NCBI GenBank assembly: GCA_023444095.1
Contig: JAEZRP010000010.1
Span: forward strand, 55,051-119,050
Direction: 5' to 3'
DNA from: Bacillota bacterium
GTDB taxonomy: Bacteria; Bacillota; Clostridia; Christensenellales; Aristaeellaceae
Length of the DNA stretch: 64,000 nt
Of the stretch, positions 7,556 through 14,447 are shown piece by piece (position 1 is the stretch's first letter; every line of letters starts with the position of its first letter). A program made the position numbers and the translations under genes. The notes under the pieces were generated by a model. That model ran no database searches. It had not been told where the DNA came from and saw only the letters and a program-made list of their open reading frames with translations.

Positions 7556-9213
7556 GTGATGACTGCCCCCTTATCCGCTGATGATACCTGGCGCGCGTAC
7601 CGCATGAGGTAGCCCGTCAGTTCCGGCTGGGGCCTGAGGGATTCGCTCGCGCGCCTTTTCTCAAGCTCCGATTCCGGAACCGACAGGCTAAGTCGCGCGC
7701 CGGGGATATCGATCTCGATGAGATCGCCCTCGTGAACGTAGGCGATGGGGCCTTCGGAGGCGGCCTCCGGGGAAACGTGGCCGATCGACGCGCCGCGCGA
7801 AGCGCCGGAGAACCGGCCGTCTGTGATAAGCGCAACTTCCTTGTCGAGGCCCATGCCCGCGATGGCAGAGGTGGGGCCGAGCATTTCGCGCATGCCTGGG
7901 CCGCCCGAGGGTCCCTCGTAGCGGATGACTACCACGTCGCCGGGATTGATCTGTCCCGCGTAGATGGCCTTGATGGCGGCCTCCTCGCCGTCGAACACGC
8001 GCGCGGGGCCCTTGTGCCGGAGCATCTCTGGCGCGACGGCGCTCCTTTTCACCACTGCGCCCTTGGGCGCGAGGGAGCCGAACAGGATCGCGAGCCCGCC
8101 AGTTTTGGAATAGGGATCGTCGACGGGGCGGATGACCTTGGGGTTCTTTACCGGGAACTTCTGTGCCAGTTCACCCACGGAAAGGCCCGAAACGGTCTTG
8201 ACGGAACCGTCGATGAGCCCGGCGCCCAAAAGTTCGCGAATCACTGCGTGGACGCCGCCTGCCGCGTTCAGATCCTGCATGTGGTTGGGACCCGCAGGCG
8301 CGAGTTTGGTGAGGTTCGGGGTGTTTCCCGAAATCTCGTTGATCATGTTAAGGTCGTAGTCGAGATTCGCCTCCCGCGCGATGGCCGCGAGGTGGAGAAC
8401 CGAGTTCGTCGAGCAACCAAGCGCCATGTCGACGGTCAGCGCGTTTTTGAGGGATTTCGCCGTCACAATGTCGAGCGGGCGCAGGTTCTCCTGAACGAGC
8501 GCCACAGCGCGCTCTCCCGCCGCCTTGGCAAGGCGGATGCGCGCGGCGTGCACGGCGGGGATTGTCCCATTGCCGGGAAGGCCCATGCCGAGCGCTTCCG
8601 TCAGGCAGTTCATGGAGTTGGCCGTGAACATGCCCGAGCACGAGCCGCAGCCTGGACAGGCGTTGTCCTCATAATAGCCGAGTTCGTCCTCGGTCATCCT
8701 GCCCGCCGCGCATGCGCCGACTGCCTCGAAGACGGTGTTGAGATCCATGTGCCGCCCGTCCTCCCCGGGAAGCGACAGCATCGGGCCGCCGGACACGAAG
8801 ATCGCGGGAAGGTTCAGCCGCATCGCGGCCATGAGCATGCCCGGCACGACCTTGTCGCAGTTGGGAATGAACACCAGCCCGTCGAGCGCGTGCGCGCGCG
8901 CCATGACCTCGGCGGAGTCGGCGATGAGTTCCCGGGAGCAGAGCGAGTAGCGCATGCCCTCGTGGCCCATGGCGATGCCGTCGCACACCGCGATGACGTT
9001 GAACTCCACGGGCGTGCCGCCCGCGGCGAGCACGCCGTCCTTTGCCGCGCGCGCGATCTTGTCGAGGTGCATGTGGCCCGGCACAATCTCGTTAAAGGAG
9101 TTGACGATGCCGATCATGGGCTTTTCGATCTGCGATTCCGTGTATCCGATCGCCTTCAAGAGCGATCTGTGCGGCGCGCGCTCGAAGCCGCGCTTGATGC
9201 CGTCGCTTTTCAT
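7552..9213 (-). CDS. ilvD: Dihydroxy-acid dehydratase
   Basis: A 553-residue Fe-S dehydratase producing 2-oxoisovalerate and 2-oxo-3-methylvalerate. Signature stretches are IPNCDKVVPGMLMAA, CPGCGSCSGMFTANSMNC with the cluster cysteines, and GCSTNSVLHLAA. Length is normal for the family. The ATG at 9213 is four bases from the ilvC stop and is part of the same operon. Confidence 0.97.
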   Translation of the reverse strand: MKSDGIKRGFERAPHRSLLKAIGYTESQIEKPMIGIVNSFNEIVPGHMHLDKIARAAKDGVLAAGGTPVEFNVIAVCDGIAMGHEGMRYSLCSRELIADSAEVMARAHALDGLVFIPNCDKVVPGMLMAAMRLNLPAIFVSGGPMLSLPGEDGRHMDLNTVFEAVGACAAGRMTEDELGYYEDNACPGCGSCSGMFTANSMNCLTEALGMGLPGNGTIPAVHAARIRLAKAAGERAVALVQENLRPLDIVTAKSLKNALTVDMALGCSTNSVLHLAAIAREANLDYDLNMINEISGNTPNLTKLAPAGPNHMQDLNAAGGVHAVIRELLGAGLIDGSVKTVSGLSVGELAQKFPVKNPKVIRPVDDPYSKTGGLAILFGSLAPKGAVVKRSAVAPEMLRHKGPARVFDGEEAAIKAIYAGQINPGDVVVIRYEGPSGGPGMREMLGPTSAIAGMGLDKEVALITDGRFSGASRGASIGHVSPEAASEGPIAYVHEGDLIEIDIPGARLSLSVPESELEKRRASESLRPQPELTGYLMRYARQVSSADKGAVIT

Positions 9214-9217
9214 ATCC

Positions 9218-10219
9218 TTACTTCCCCTTTTCAGGCTTCCAGCTCATGTTCTTGCGAAGCTCCGCGCCGACCTTCTCGACGAGATGCTCCGACTCCATGC
9301 GGCGCTTGGCATTGAAGCCCGGACGGTTCGCCTGGTTCTCCAGAATCCAGTTGCGGGCAAAGGTGCCGTCCTGAATCTCGGTAAGAACCTTTTTCATTTC
9401 CTTCTTGGTCTCGTCGTTGATGATGCGCGGACCGACGGAATAATCGCCGTACTCCGCGGTGTCGGAGATGGAGTAGCGCATGAAGGAGAGCCCGCCCTGA
9501 ACGACCAGGTCGATGATGAGCTTCATCTCATGAAGGCACTCGAAGTAGGCGCTCTCGGGCTGGTATCCCGCCTCAACCAGCGTCTCGAACCCCGCCTTCA
9601 TGAGCGCGGATACGCCGCCGCACAGGACGCACTGCTCGCCGAAGAGGTCGGTCTCCGTCTCCTCCTGGAATGTGGTCTCGAGGATGCCCGCGCGCGCGCC
9701 GCCGATCCCTGCCGCATACGCGAGCGCCAGCTCCTTGGCGTCGCCGGTGGCGTTCTGATAGACGGCGATGAGGTCGGGAACGCCCTTGCCCTCGACGTAC
9801 TGGCTCCGGACGGTGTGGCCGGGGCCCTTGGGCGCGACCATGATGACGTTGACGTCACTGGGGGGCACGATCTGGCCGAAGTGGATGTTGAAGCCGTGTG
9901 CGAACATGAGCGTCATGCCCGCCCGCAGGTAGGGTTCGATGTCCTTTTTGTAGAGCGCGGGCTGCTTCTCGTCGTTGACGAGGATCATGACCATGTCACT
10001 GGCCTTCACGGCTTCGGCCGTCACCATGACCGTGAGCCCCGCCTCGCGGGCGCGCTCCGCCGATTTTGAGCCTTCATAGAGAGCCACCACCACGTCCGCG
10101 CCGGAGTCCTTGAGGTTCAGGGCGTGCGCGTGGCCCTGACTCCCGTAGCCCACGACCGCGATCTTCTTGCCGCTCAGGAGGGAAAGGTCACAATCCTTTT
10201 CGTAATAAAGCGTCGCCAT
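9218..10219 (-). CDS. ilvC: Ketol-acid reductoisomerase (class I)
   Basis: A 333-residue class I (short form) enzyme that isomerises and reduces acetolactate or acetohydroxybutyrate. The nucleotide-binding GYGSQGHAHALNLKDSG is near residue 25. The following loop (LYEGSKSAERA) carries small polar and basic residues typical of NADPH preference. The C-terminal knotted domain has the metal-binding acidic residues (for example ETDLFGEQ and the E in SYFECLHE). The start codon directly abuts the ilvN stop. Confidence 0.97.
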   Translation of the reverse strand: MATLYYEKDCDLSLLSGKKIAVVGYGSQGHAHALNLKDSGADVVVALYEGSKSAERAREAGLTVMVTAEAVKASDMVMILVNDEKQPALYKKDIEPYLRAGMTLMFAHGFNIHFGQIVPPSDVNVIMVAPKGPGHTVRSQYVEGKGVPDLIAVYQNATGDAKELALAYAAGIGGARAGILETTFQEETETDLFGEQCVLCGGVSALMKAGFETLVEAGYQPESAYFECLHEMKLIIDLVVQGGLSFMRYSISDTAEYGDYSVGPRIINDETKKEMKKVLTEIQDGTFARNWILENQANRPGFNAKRRMESEHLVEKVGAELRKNMSWKPEKGK

Positions 10220-10753
10220 TTAAACCGCACCTCTTTCCAAGTATTCCTCGTTATCCACAAGCCGGGCCTCCCCGCGCTGTATGGTCGTCGCGCCCGTGCG
10301 TGTGAGCTCCGCGATGCCGTAGGGCCGCATGTACTCGATGAACGCGTCGAGCTTGGATACCTCGCCGGTGATCTCGATGGTGAGCGCGTTCGCGCACAGG
10401 TCGATCACCTTCGCCCGATAGACCTTGACCGCCTCCATGATCTCCGAATGCCGCTCCTGCGAAGCCGCCACCTTAATGAGCATGAGTTCGCGCGTCACAC
10501 TCGGCTCATCTGACAAGACCACCACCTGCTTCACGTCGTTGAGCTTCATGAGCTGCTTTGTGATCTGTCCCTTGATATAGTCGTCGCCCTTCGACTTGAT
10601 GGTCATGCGGGAGATTTTCGGGTCCTCCGTCGGACCGACGGTCAGGGAATCGATGTTGTAGCCGCGCCTTGCGAACATCCCCGCCACGCGCGTCAGGACG
10701 CCGAACTCGTTCTCCACGAGCGCGCCCAGGATGAACGTTTTTTCCTCCATCAA
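10220..10753 (-). CDS. ilvN: Acetolactate synthase, small (regulatory) subunit
   Basis: A 177-residue ACT-domain protein. The N-terminal ACT domain contains NEFGVLTRVAGMFARRGYNI and SLTVGPTEDPKISRMT, the classic valine-binding region. The C-terminal half is the usual second domain. It should confer valine sensitivity on IlvB. It begins 9 bases after ilvB, with GGAGGCGATATTG before the tandem ATGs (10753 and 10750), so the exact start could be either Met. Confidence 0.95.
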   Translation of the reverse strand: MMEEKTFILGALVENEFGVLTRVAGMFARRGYNIDSLTVGPTEDPKISRMTIKSKGDDYIKGQITKQLMKLNDVKQVVVLSDEPSVTRELMLIKVAASQERHSEIMEAVKVYRAKVIDLCANALTIEITGEVSKLDAFIEYMRPYGIAELTRTGATTIQRGEARLVDNEEYLERGAV

Positions 10754-10762
10754 TATCGCCTC

Positions 10763-12415
10763 CTAGTTGAGAATGATGTTTTCGACGGAGCCGCCCGGGG
10801 GGATCATGGGAAGCACCATCTCGTCCATGCCGATTACGACTTCCACGAGCGCCGGGCCCTCGCCCCTCGTCGCCTCGGCCATCGCCTCTTCCAGTTCGTT
10901 CGCAGCCGTCACCCGGTAGCCGCGCGCGCCGAACGCCTCCGCAAGCGCCGGGTAGTTCGTCACTCGTCCGTGCGTGGTGCTGCTGTACCGCTTGTCGAAA
11001 AACAGTGTCTGCCACTGCCTGACCATGCCGAGGACCGAGTTGTTGAGTACAACGACCGTGAGGGGGAGCTTCTCGCTGACCGCCGTCGCCATCTCGTTCA
11101 TGTTCATGTGGAAACTTCCGTCGCCGGTCAAGAGCACCGTGCGCCTGCCGCTTCCGATGCAGCCGCCGATGGCTGCGCCCATGCCAAACCCCATCGCCCC
11201 GAGGCCGCCGGAGGTCAAAAGCCCGCGCGGGAACGGGAAGGGACAGTACTGCGCCGTCCACATCTGGTGCTGGCCGACGTCCGTCGCAACGAGTGCGTCG
11301 TCCCCCGCCGCCCTGCGCGCCGCCTCCATGACGTGCTTGGGCGTGAGCCCCATCCCATCGCGGGCCGGCTCGCCCAACCGGAACGCCTCGATCTCCTCCC
11401 ACCAATTCGGATGGCGCACGGAAGAAAGCCGCGCGTTCAGTTCCGTGAGAACGTCCGGGATGTTCCCGACCAGCGAATGGTACGAGGGGATATTCTTGTC
11501 GATTTCTGCGGGATCAATATCGATGTGAAGAATGCGGGCGTCCTTTGCGAACTTGGACTTATCGCCCGTGGCGCGATCCGAAAAGCGCGTGCCGATCGCA
11601 ATGATGAGGTCTGCCCCCTGCATGACCTTGTTGGCGGCATATCCGCCGTGCATGCCGGTCATTCCGAGGAAGCGGGGATGGGTGGTCGGGAGGGCGGTCA
11701 GGCCCATGATGCTCGCGCCCACCGGACAGTCGATCTTCTCCGCGAATTGGTCCAGCTCCTTGGAACCGTCCGAGAGCACCACGCCGCCGCCCGCATAGAT
11801 GAAGGGGCGCCTGCTCTCCGCGATCAGCCGCACCGCCTCCTTGAACTGAGCATCCCCGGGCATGCGCGTCGCGCGCTTTTTCGCCATGGGTGCGGGCGCG
11901 TATTCGCAGGAGGCGATCTGGATGTCGCGCGGAACATCCACCAACACCGGGCCGGGGCGGCCCGAGGCCGCGATCTCGAACGCCTCTCGCAGGGTCGGCG
12001 CCAGGTCGCGCACGTCCTTCACCATATAGTTGTGCTTTGTAATGGGCATGGTCACGCCCATGATGTCCACTTCCTGAAAGCTGTCGCGTCCAATGAGCGG
12101 CAGGGGCACGTTGCCGGTGATGCAGACGATGGGCGAGGAATCGTAGTATGCGGAGGCGATGCCAGTCACGAGGTTCGTCGCGCCGGGACCGGAGGTCGCG
12201 ATCGCCACGCCGATGCGCCCTGTCGCGCGCGCGAAGCCGTCCGCCGCATGTGCCGCCGCCTGCTCGTGGCAGGTCATGACGTGCCGGACGCGGCCCCTGT
12301 TTTTGTAGAGTTCATCGTACAGGGGCAGAACCTGCCCGCCCGGGTATCCGAATACGGTGTCCGCGCCCTGCTCCAACAGTGTTTCGACGATAATCCCAGC
12401 GCCGGTCATCTTCAT
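10763..12415 (-). CDS. ilvB: Acetolactate synthase, large (catalytic) subunit
   Basis: A 550-residue thiamine-diphosphate enzyme making acetolactate and 2-aceto-2-hydroxybutyrate. Visible features are GYPGGQVLPLYDELY with the downstream catalytic glutamate in MTCHEQAAAHAADG, GPGATNLVTGIA, and the ThDP/Mg motif starting GDGSFHMNMNEMATAV. I place the start at the ATG at 12415, preceded by AAAGGGATG. A longer in-frame reading to 12481 would run through the attenuator hairpin and is not needed. It is the first structural gene of the nine-gene operon and sits 39 bases downstream of the attenuator stem-loop and U-run. Confidence 0.96.
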   Translation of the reverse strand: MKMTGAGIIVETLLEQGADTVFGYPGGQVLPLYDELYKNRGRVRHVMTCHEQAAAHAADGFARATGRIGVAIATSGPGATNLVTGIASAYYDSSPIVCITGNVPLPLIGRDSFQEVDIMGVTMPITKHNYMVKDVRDLAPTLREAFEIAASGRPGPVLVDVPRDIQIASCEYAPAPMAKKRATRMPGDAQFKEAVRLIAESRRPFIYAGGGVVLSDGSKELDQFAEKIDCPVGASIMGLTALPTTHPRFLGMTGMHGGYAANKVMQGADLIIAIGTRFSDRATGDKSKFAKDARILHIDIDPAEIDKNIPSYHSLVGNIPDVLTELNARLSSVRHPNWWEEIEAFRLGEPARDGMGLTPKHVMEAARRAAGDDALVATDVGQHQMWTAQYCPFPFPRGLLTSGGLGAMGFGMGAAIGGCIGSGRRTVLLTGDGSFHMNMNEMATAVSEKLPLTVVVLNNSVLGMVRQWQTLFFDKRYSSTTHGRVTNYPALAEAFGARGYRVTAANELEEAMAEATRGEGPALVEVVIGMDEMVLPMIPPGGSVENIILN

Positions 12416-12453
12416 TCGATCATCCCTTTCAGTTTGTGTGGATTCATGGATAT

Positions 12454-12487
12454 AAAAAGGGCCCGCGGCTTTGTCTGCCACAGGCCC
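12454..12487 (-). terminator. Second attenuator (Rho-independent terminator) before ilvB
   Basis: On the minus strand an 11-bp stem (GGGCCTGTGGC / GCCGCGGGCCC with two G-U pairs), a 7-base loop, then TTTTT. It lies inside the ilv leader, 26 bases after the stop of the second leader ORF and 39 bases before ilvB, so it must be read through for operon expression. Confidence 0.85.
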
Positions 12488-12513
12488 TCGTTCCGTCTGT
12501 CCGGGTATTCCCC

Positions 12514-12636
12514 CTAAGACTTCTCGAAGCTTCCCTCTTCGGCGACGATGCCACTCAATTCAGCCGGTACCCGTACGATGACCCGTACAAGAACCAGCGA
12601 AAGAATGACGATAAGGCCGAGGACGGAAACGTTCAT
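12514..12636 (-). CDS. Second ilv leader peptide (40 residues, rich in Val/Leu/Ile)
   Basis: Too short for standard gene calling but well supported. ATG at 12636 has a strong Shine-Dalgarno (AGAGGAGAA) and the ORF ends with TAG at 12514. Of 40 residues, 19 are branched-chain (9 Val, 6 Leu, 4 Ile); in the first 23 residues the count is 16, for example VILSLVLVRVIVRV. It lies between two Rho-independent terminators upstream of ilvB. This is the expected form of a translation-coupled attenuation peptide that senses charged tRNA-Val/Leu/Ile. An alternative is a tiny membrane protein, since the N-terminal half is hydrophobic. Confidence 0.8.
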   Translation of the reverse strand: MNVSVLGLIVILSLVLVRVIVRVPAELSGIVAEEGSFEKS

Positions 12637-12765
12637 CCGCAATTCTCCTCTCGTCCGCGCCTTGCTTCGCAACGCGCGGTTTTCGGGCTGTGGCGCTTCG
12701 CGCGTCCTCGCCCTTTCGTTCCGCTCCGCGGAACCTCCAAACCCTGCAAACGATGTCGTCTTGCG

Positions 12766-12792
12766 AAAAAGCCCGCGGCGTGCGCCGCGGGC
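12766..12792 (-). terminator. First attenuator (Rho-independent terminator) in ilv leader
   Basis: Minus strand perfect 9-bp stem GCCCGCGGC / GCCGCGGGC with a 4-base loop (GCAC), followed by TTTTT. It lies 20 bases after the stop of the first leader ORF. Its 3' arm is identical to the core of the 3' arm of the second attenuator. Confidence 0.85.
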
Positions 12793-12812
12793 TTTCGGTT
12801 TCTCGATCCCCT

Positions 12813-12926
12813 CTAGAGGGTATCCCGATTTGCTGCGACGCCTTTTTTGCCTACGCCAATAATTCGTACAAGCGCGAGGGCCAGTACGAGAAGGCTAAGG
12901 ACGAGCGCCGCAAAAATCGTATGCAT
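12813..12926 (-). CDS. First ilv leader peptide (37 residues, rich in Leu/Val/Ile)
   Basis: ATG at 12926 with AGGGAGAATAACCG upstream; stop TAG at 12813. Of 37 residues, 16 are Leu, Val or Ile, concentrated in LVLSLLVLALALVRII. The ORF begins about 23 bases after the predicted transcription start and is followed after 20 bases by a Rho-independent terminator. It resembles the second leader peptide in layout and hydrophobic pattern, which suggests duplication of one attenuator module. Confidence 0.78.
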   Translation of the reverse strand: MHTIFAALVLSLLVLALALVRIIGVGKKGVAANRDTL

Positions 12927-12955
12927 CGGTTATTCTCCCTGAAACGGTTTTGTTC

Positions 12956-12984
12956 ATTATATGCAAGCATGCGCCTTTTGTCAA
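12956..12984 (-). promoter_or_regulatory. Consensus promoter of the ilv-leu operon
   Basis: Minus strand TTGACA (12984-12979), 17-base spacer, TATAAT (12961-12956): a perfect vegetative promoter. Transcription should begin near 12949. It lies just past the queH stop codon (12996). Confidence 0.9.
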
Positions 12985-12995
12985 TTGATTTTTGA

Positions 12996-13583
12996 TTAAT
13001 TTCTCGCCGAGTACCGGCAGCCGCAGAAATCCTGCCTATACAGGCCGTATTCCCGCGACAGCTCGATCGACCTTTGATAGCCGCCACGCTTTTTGAAGTC
13101 CGTGGGCAGAAACCGGACGCCGGCCTCCCCGGCAAGTCGGATCCCAATCTCATTGAGCTTTCTTGCATTTTTATGCGGGCTGACCGTGAGCGTGGTCGCG
13201 AAATAATCGAAGCCGTTCTCCCTCGCATACCGGGCCGCGTCTGAGAGCCGGATTTCATAACAAAGGAAGCAGCGCGCGCCTCCCTCCCGCTCGCCCTCGA
13301 GACCGCGCGCCCTTTCCAGGAACGGCGCGGGATTCCAATCGCCCTCGGACAGTTTGATCCCCTTCGCCGCGAGAAGCCGCGCCTGCTCGGAAAGCCGATG
13401 CTCGTACTCCGCGCGCGGCTCGATGTTGGGATTATAATAGTAAACCGTCAGATCGAACGCGTCCGCGAGCAGCTCGAGCGCGCGCGTCGAGCACGGCGCG
13501 CAGCAGCTATGCAAAAGCAGTTTCCTTTTTTCGCCCGCAAGCCGCGCGATTTCCGCCTCCATCAGTTGATCGTCGTTTTCCAT
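12996..13583 (-). CDS. queH: Epoxyqueuosine reductase QueH
   Basis: A 195-residue protein of the QueH (former DUF208) family, which reduces epoxyqueuosine to queuosine in tRNA. The cysteine sets that hold its metal centres are visible: LLLHSCCAPCS near residue 23, CFLCYEIRL near residue 105 and DFCGCRYS at the C-terminus. Length is normal. The ATG at 13583 has GGAGGTGTCCC upstream. The 64-residue gene ends 18 bases before it, so the two may be co-transcribed, although a TATAAT at 13593-13598 could also serve queH alone. Confidence 0.92.
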   Translation of the reverse strand: MENDDQLMEAEIARLAGEKRKLLLHSCCAPCSTRALELLADAFDLTVYYYNPNIEPRAEYEHRLSEQARLLAAKGIKLSEGDWNPAPFLERARGLEGEREGGARCFLCYEIRLSDAARYARENGFDYFATTLTVSPHKNARKLNEIGIRLAGEAGVRFLPTDFKKRGGYQRSIELSREYGLYRQDFCGCRYSARN

Positions 13584-13601
13584 GGGACACCTCCGTTCCC
13601 A

Positions 13602-13796
13602 TTATACCACATTTTCCAAAAAGAAAAAATCCGGTCGGGATTCTTCGTCCCGCCGGACCTTCGCGCGGTCGTAGGCTTTGGGATTTTCGGCCTTTCTCGT
13701 CACGGGACTCAGCGCGCCCCAGTCGCGCCGCGCGGCGCGATCCCGCGCCTGCCTTTCGCGCTTGCCAAGCTTCTCGTAGGGGACAAACTTCTTCAT
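13602..13796 (-). CDS. Conserved small basic protein (64 residues), function unknown
   Basis: A short, highly charged protein starting MKKFVPYEKLGKRERQ with a central WGALSPVTRKAENPKAYDR segment. It matches my memory of a small hypothetical protein widespread in Clostridia, with no assigned role. It starts at 13796 with GAGGAG upstream and lies 18 bases before queH. A much longer ORF in the same frame extends upstream through the divergent amidase gene and is not credible, because the RBS and conserved sequence begin here. Confidence 0.7.
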   Translation of the reverse strand: MKKFVPYEKLGKRERQARDRAARRDWGALSPVTRKAENPKAYDRAKVRRDEESRPDFFFLENVV

Positions 13797-13880
13797 ATGT
13801 CTCAACTCCTCATGCCATTTGACGGCCGGGGGACGAAAACGGTTCCCCGCGCATAGGATGGCCTGGCGGGGAGGGATTCC

Positions 13881-14360
13881 ATGCGCGACTTCCATTACGA
13901 CAGATTGCTTGCCACAAAATACGCGCGGGAATGGGCGCTTTCGCGGAATCCCGCTTACATGGATTACACACCCTTCGGCGGGGACTGCACGAGCTTCTGC
14001 TCCCAGTGCCTCTACGCGGGGACGGGCGTCATGAACTTCGCCCCGAATACAGGCTGGTACTACATTGCCCCCGGAAAGCATTCTCCCGCGTGGAGCGGCG
14101 TCAAATTTTTCCACCGTTTCCTCGTCGAGAACCGGGGCGCGGGGCCGTATGGGCGCGACGCGAGCCTCCCGGAGATTCTCCCCGCCGACTTCATCCAACT
14201 CGGGAATCCCGCGCGCTTCTACCACACGCTTTTTGTCCTCTCGAACGATGGCGGCGAGATCACCATCGCCGCGCACACGAAGGACTCGCTCGACCGTCCG
14301 CTTTCGAGCTACCATTTCGAGCGCATCCGCCCCATCCACATCCTCGGCGCGCGAAAATGA
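13881..14360 (+). CDS. Amidase-domain protein (Amidase_6 type)
   Basis: A 159-residue protein with the diagnostic start of the Amidase_6 family: a YAREWALSRNPAYMDY helix followed by GGDCTSFCSQCLYAG carrying the presumed catalytic cysteine. A later HTLFVLS segment supplies the histidine. Members are thought to be cysteine amidases related to NlpC/P60 cell-wall enzymes. No signal peptide is present, so the copy is either cytoplasmic or secreted by another route. GGGAGGGATTCC precedes the ATG. It is divergent from the 64-residue gene. Confidence 0.8.
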   Translation: MRDFHYDRLLATKYAREWALSRNPAYMDYTPFGGDCTSFCSQCLYAGTGVMNFAPNTGWYYIAPGKHSPAWSGVKFFHRFLVENRGAGPYGRDASLPEILPADFIQLGNPARFYHTLFVLSNDGGEITIAAHTKDSLDRPLSSYHFERIRPIHILGARK

Positions 14361-14376
14361 CCTCATTTGACATCGG

Positions 14377-14405
14377 TTGACATAATATGGACACGCCTGT
14401 ATAAT
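14377..14405 (+). promoter_or_regulatory. Consensus promoter for the GGDEF/HD-GYP pair
   Basis: TTGACA (14377-14382), 17-base spacer, TATAAT (14400-14405), a perfect match. A further TTGACA overlaps just upstream (14367-14372). The leader to the ATG at 14448 is about 35 bases. Confidence 0.9.
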
Positions 14406-14447
14406 TCTCGCAAGGGATGAGCGAGGATCGGCGCGCGAGGTGTACGG

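Noticed and set aside
12416..12995. T-box riboswitch in the ilv leader
   Set aside because: The 5' region has no AGGGTGGNACCGCG-type sequence. The nearest match (GGAGGTTCCGCGG at about 12740-12728) belongs to a self-contained hairpin and does not overlap a terminator.
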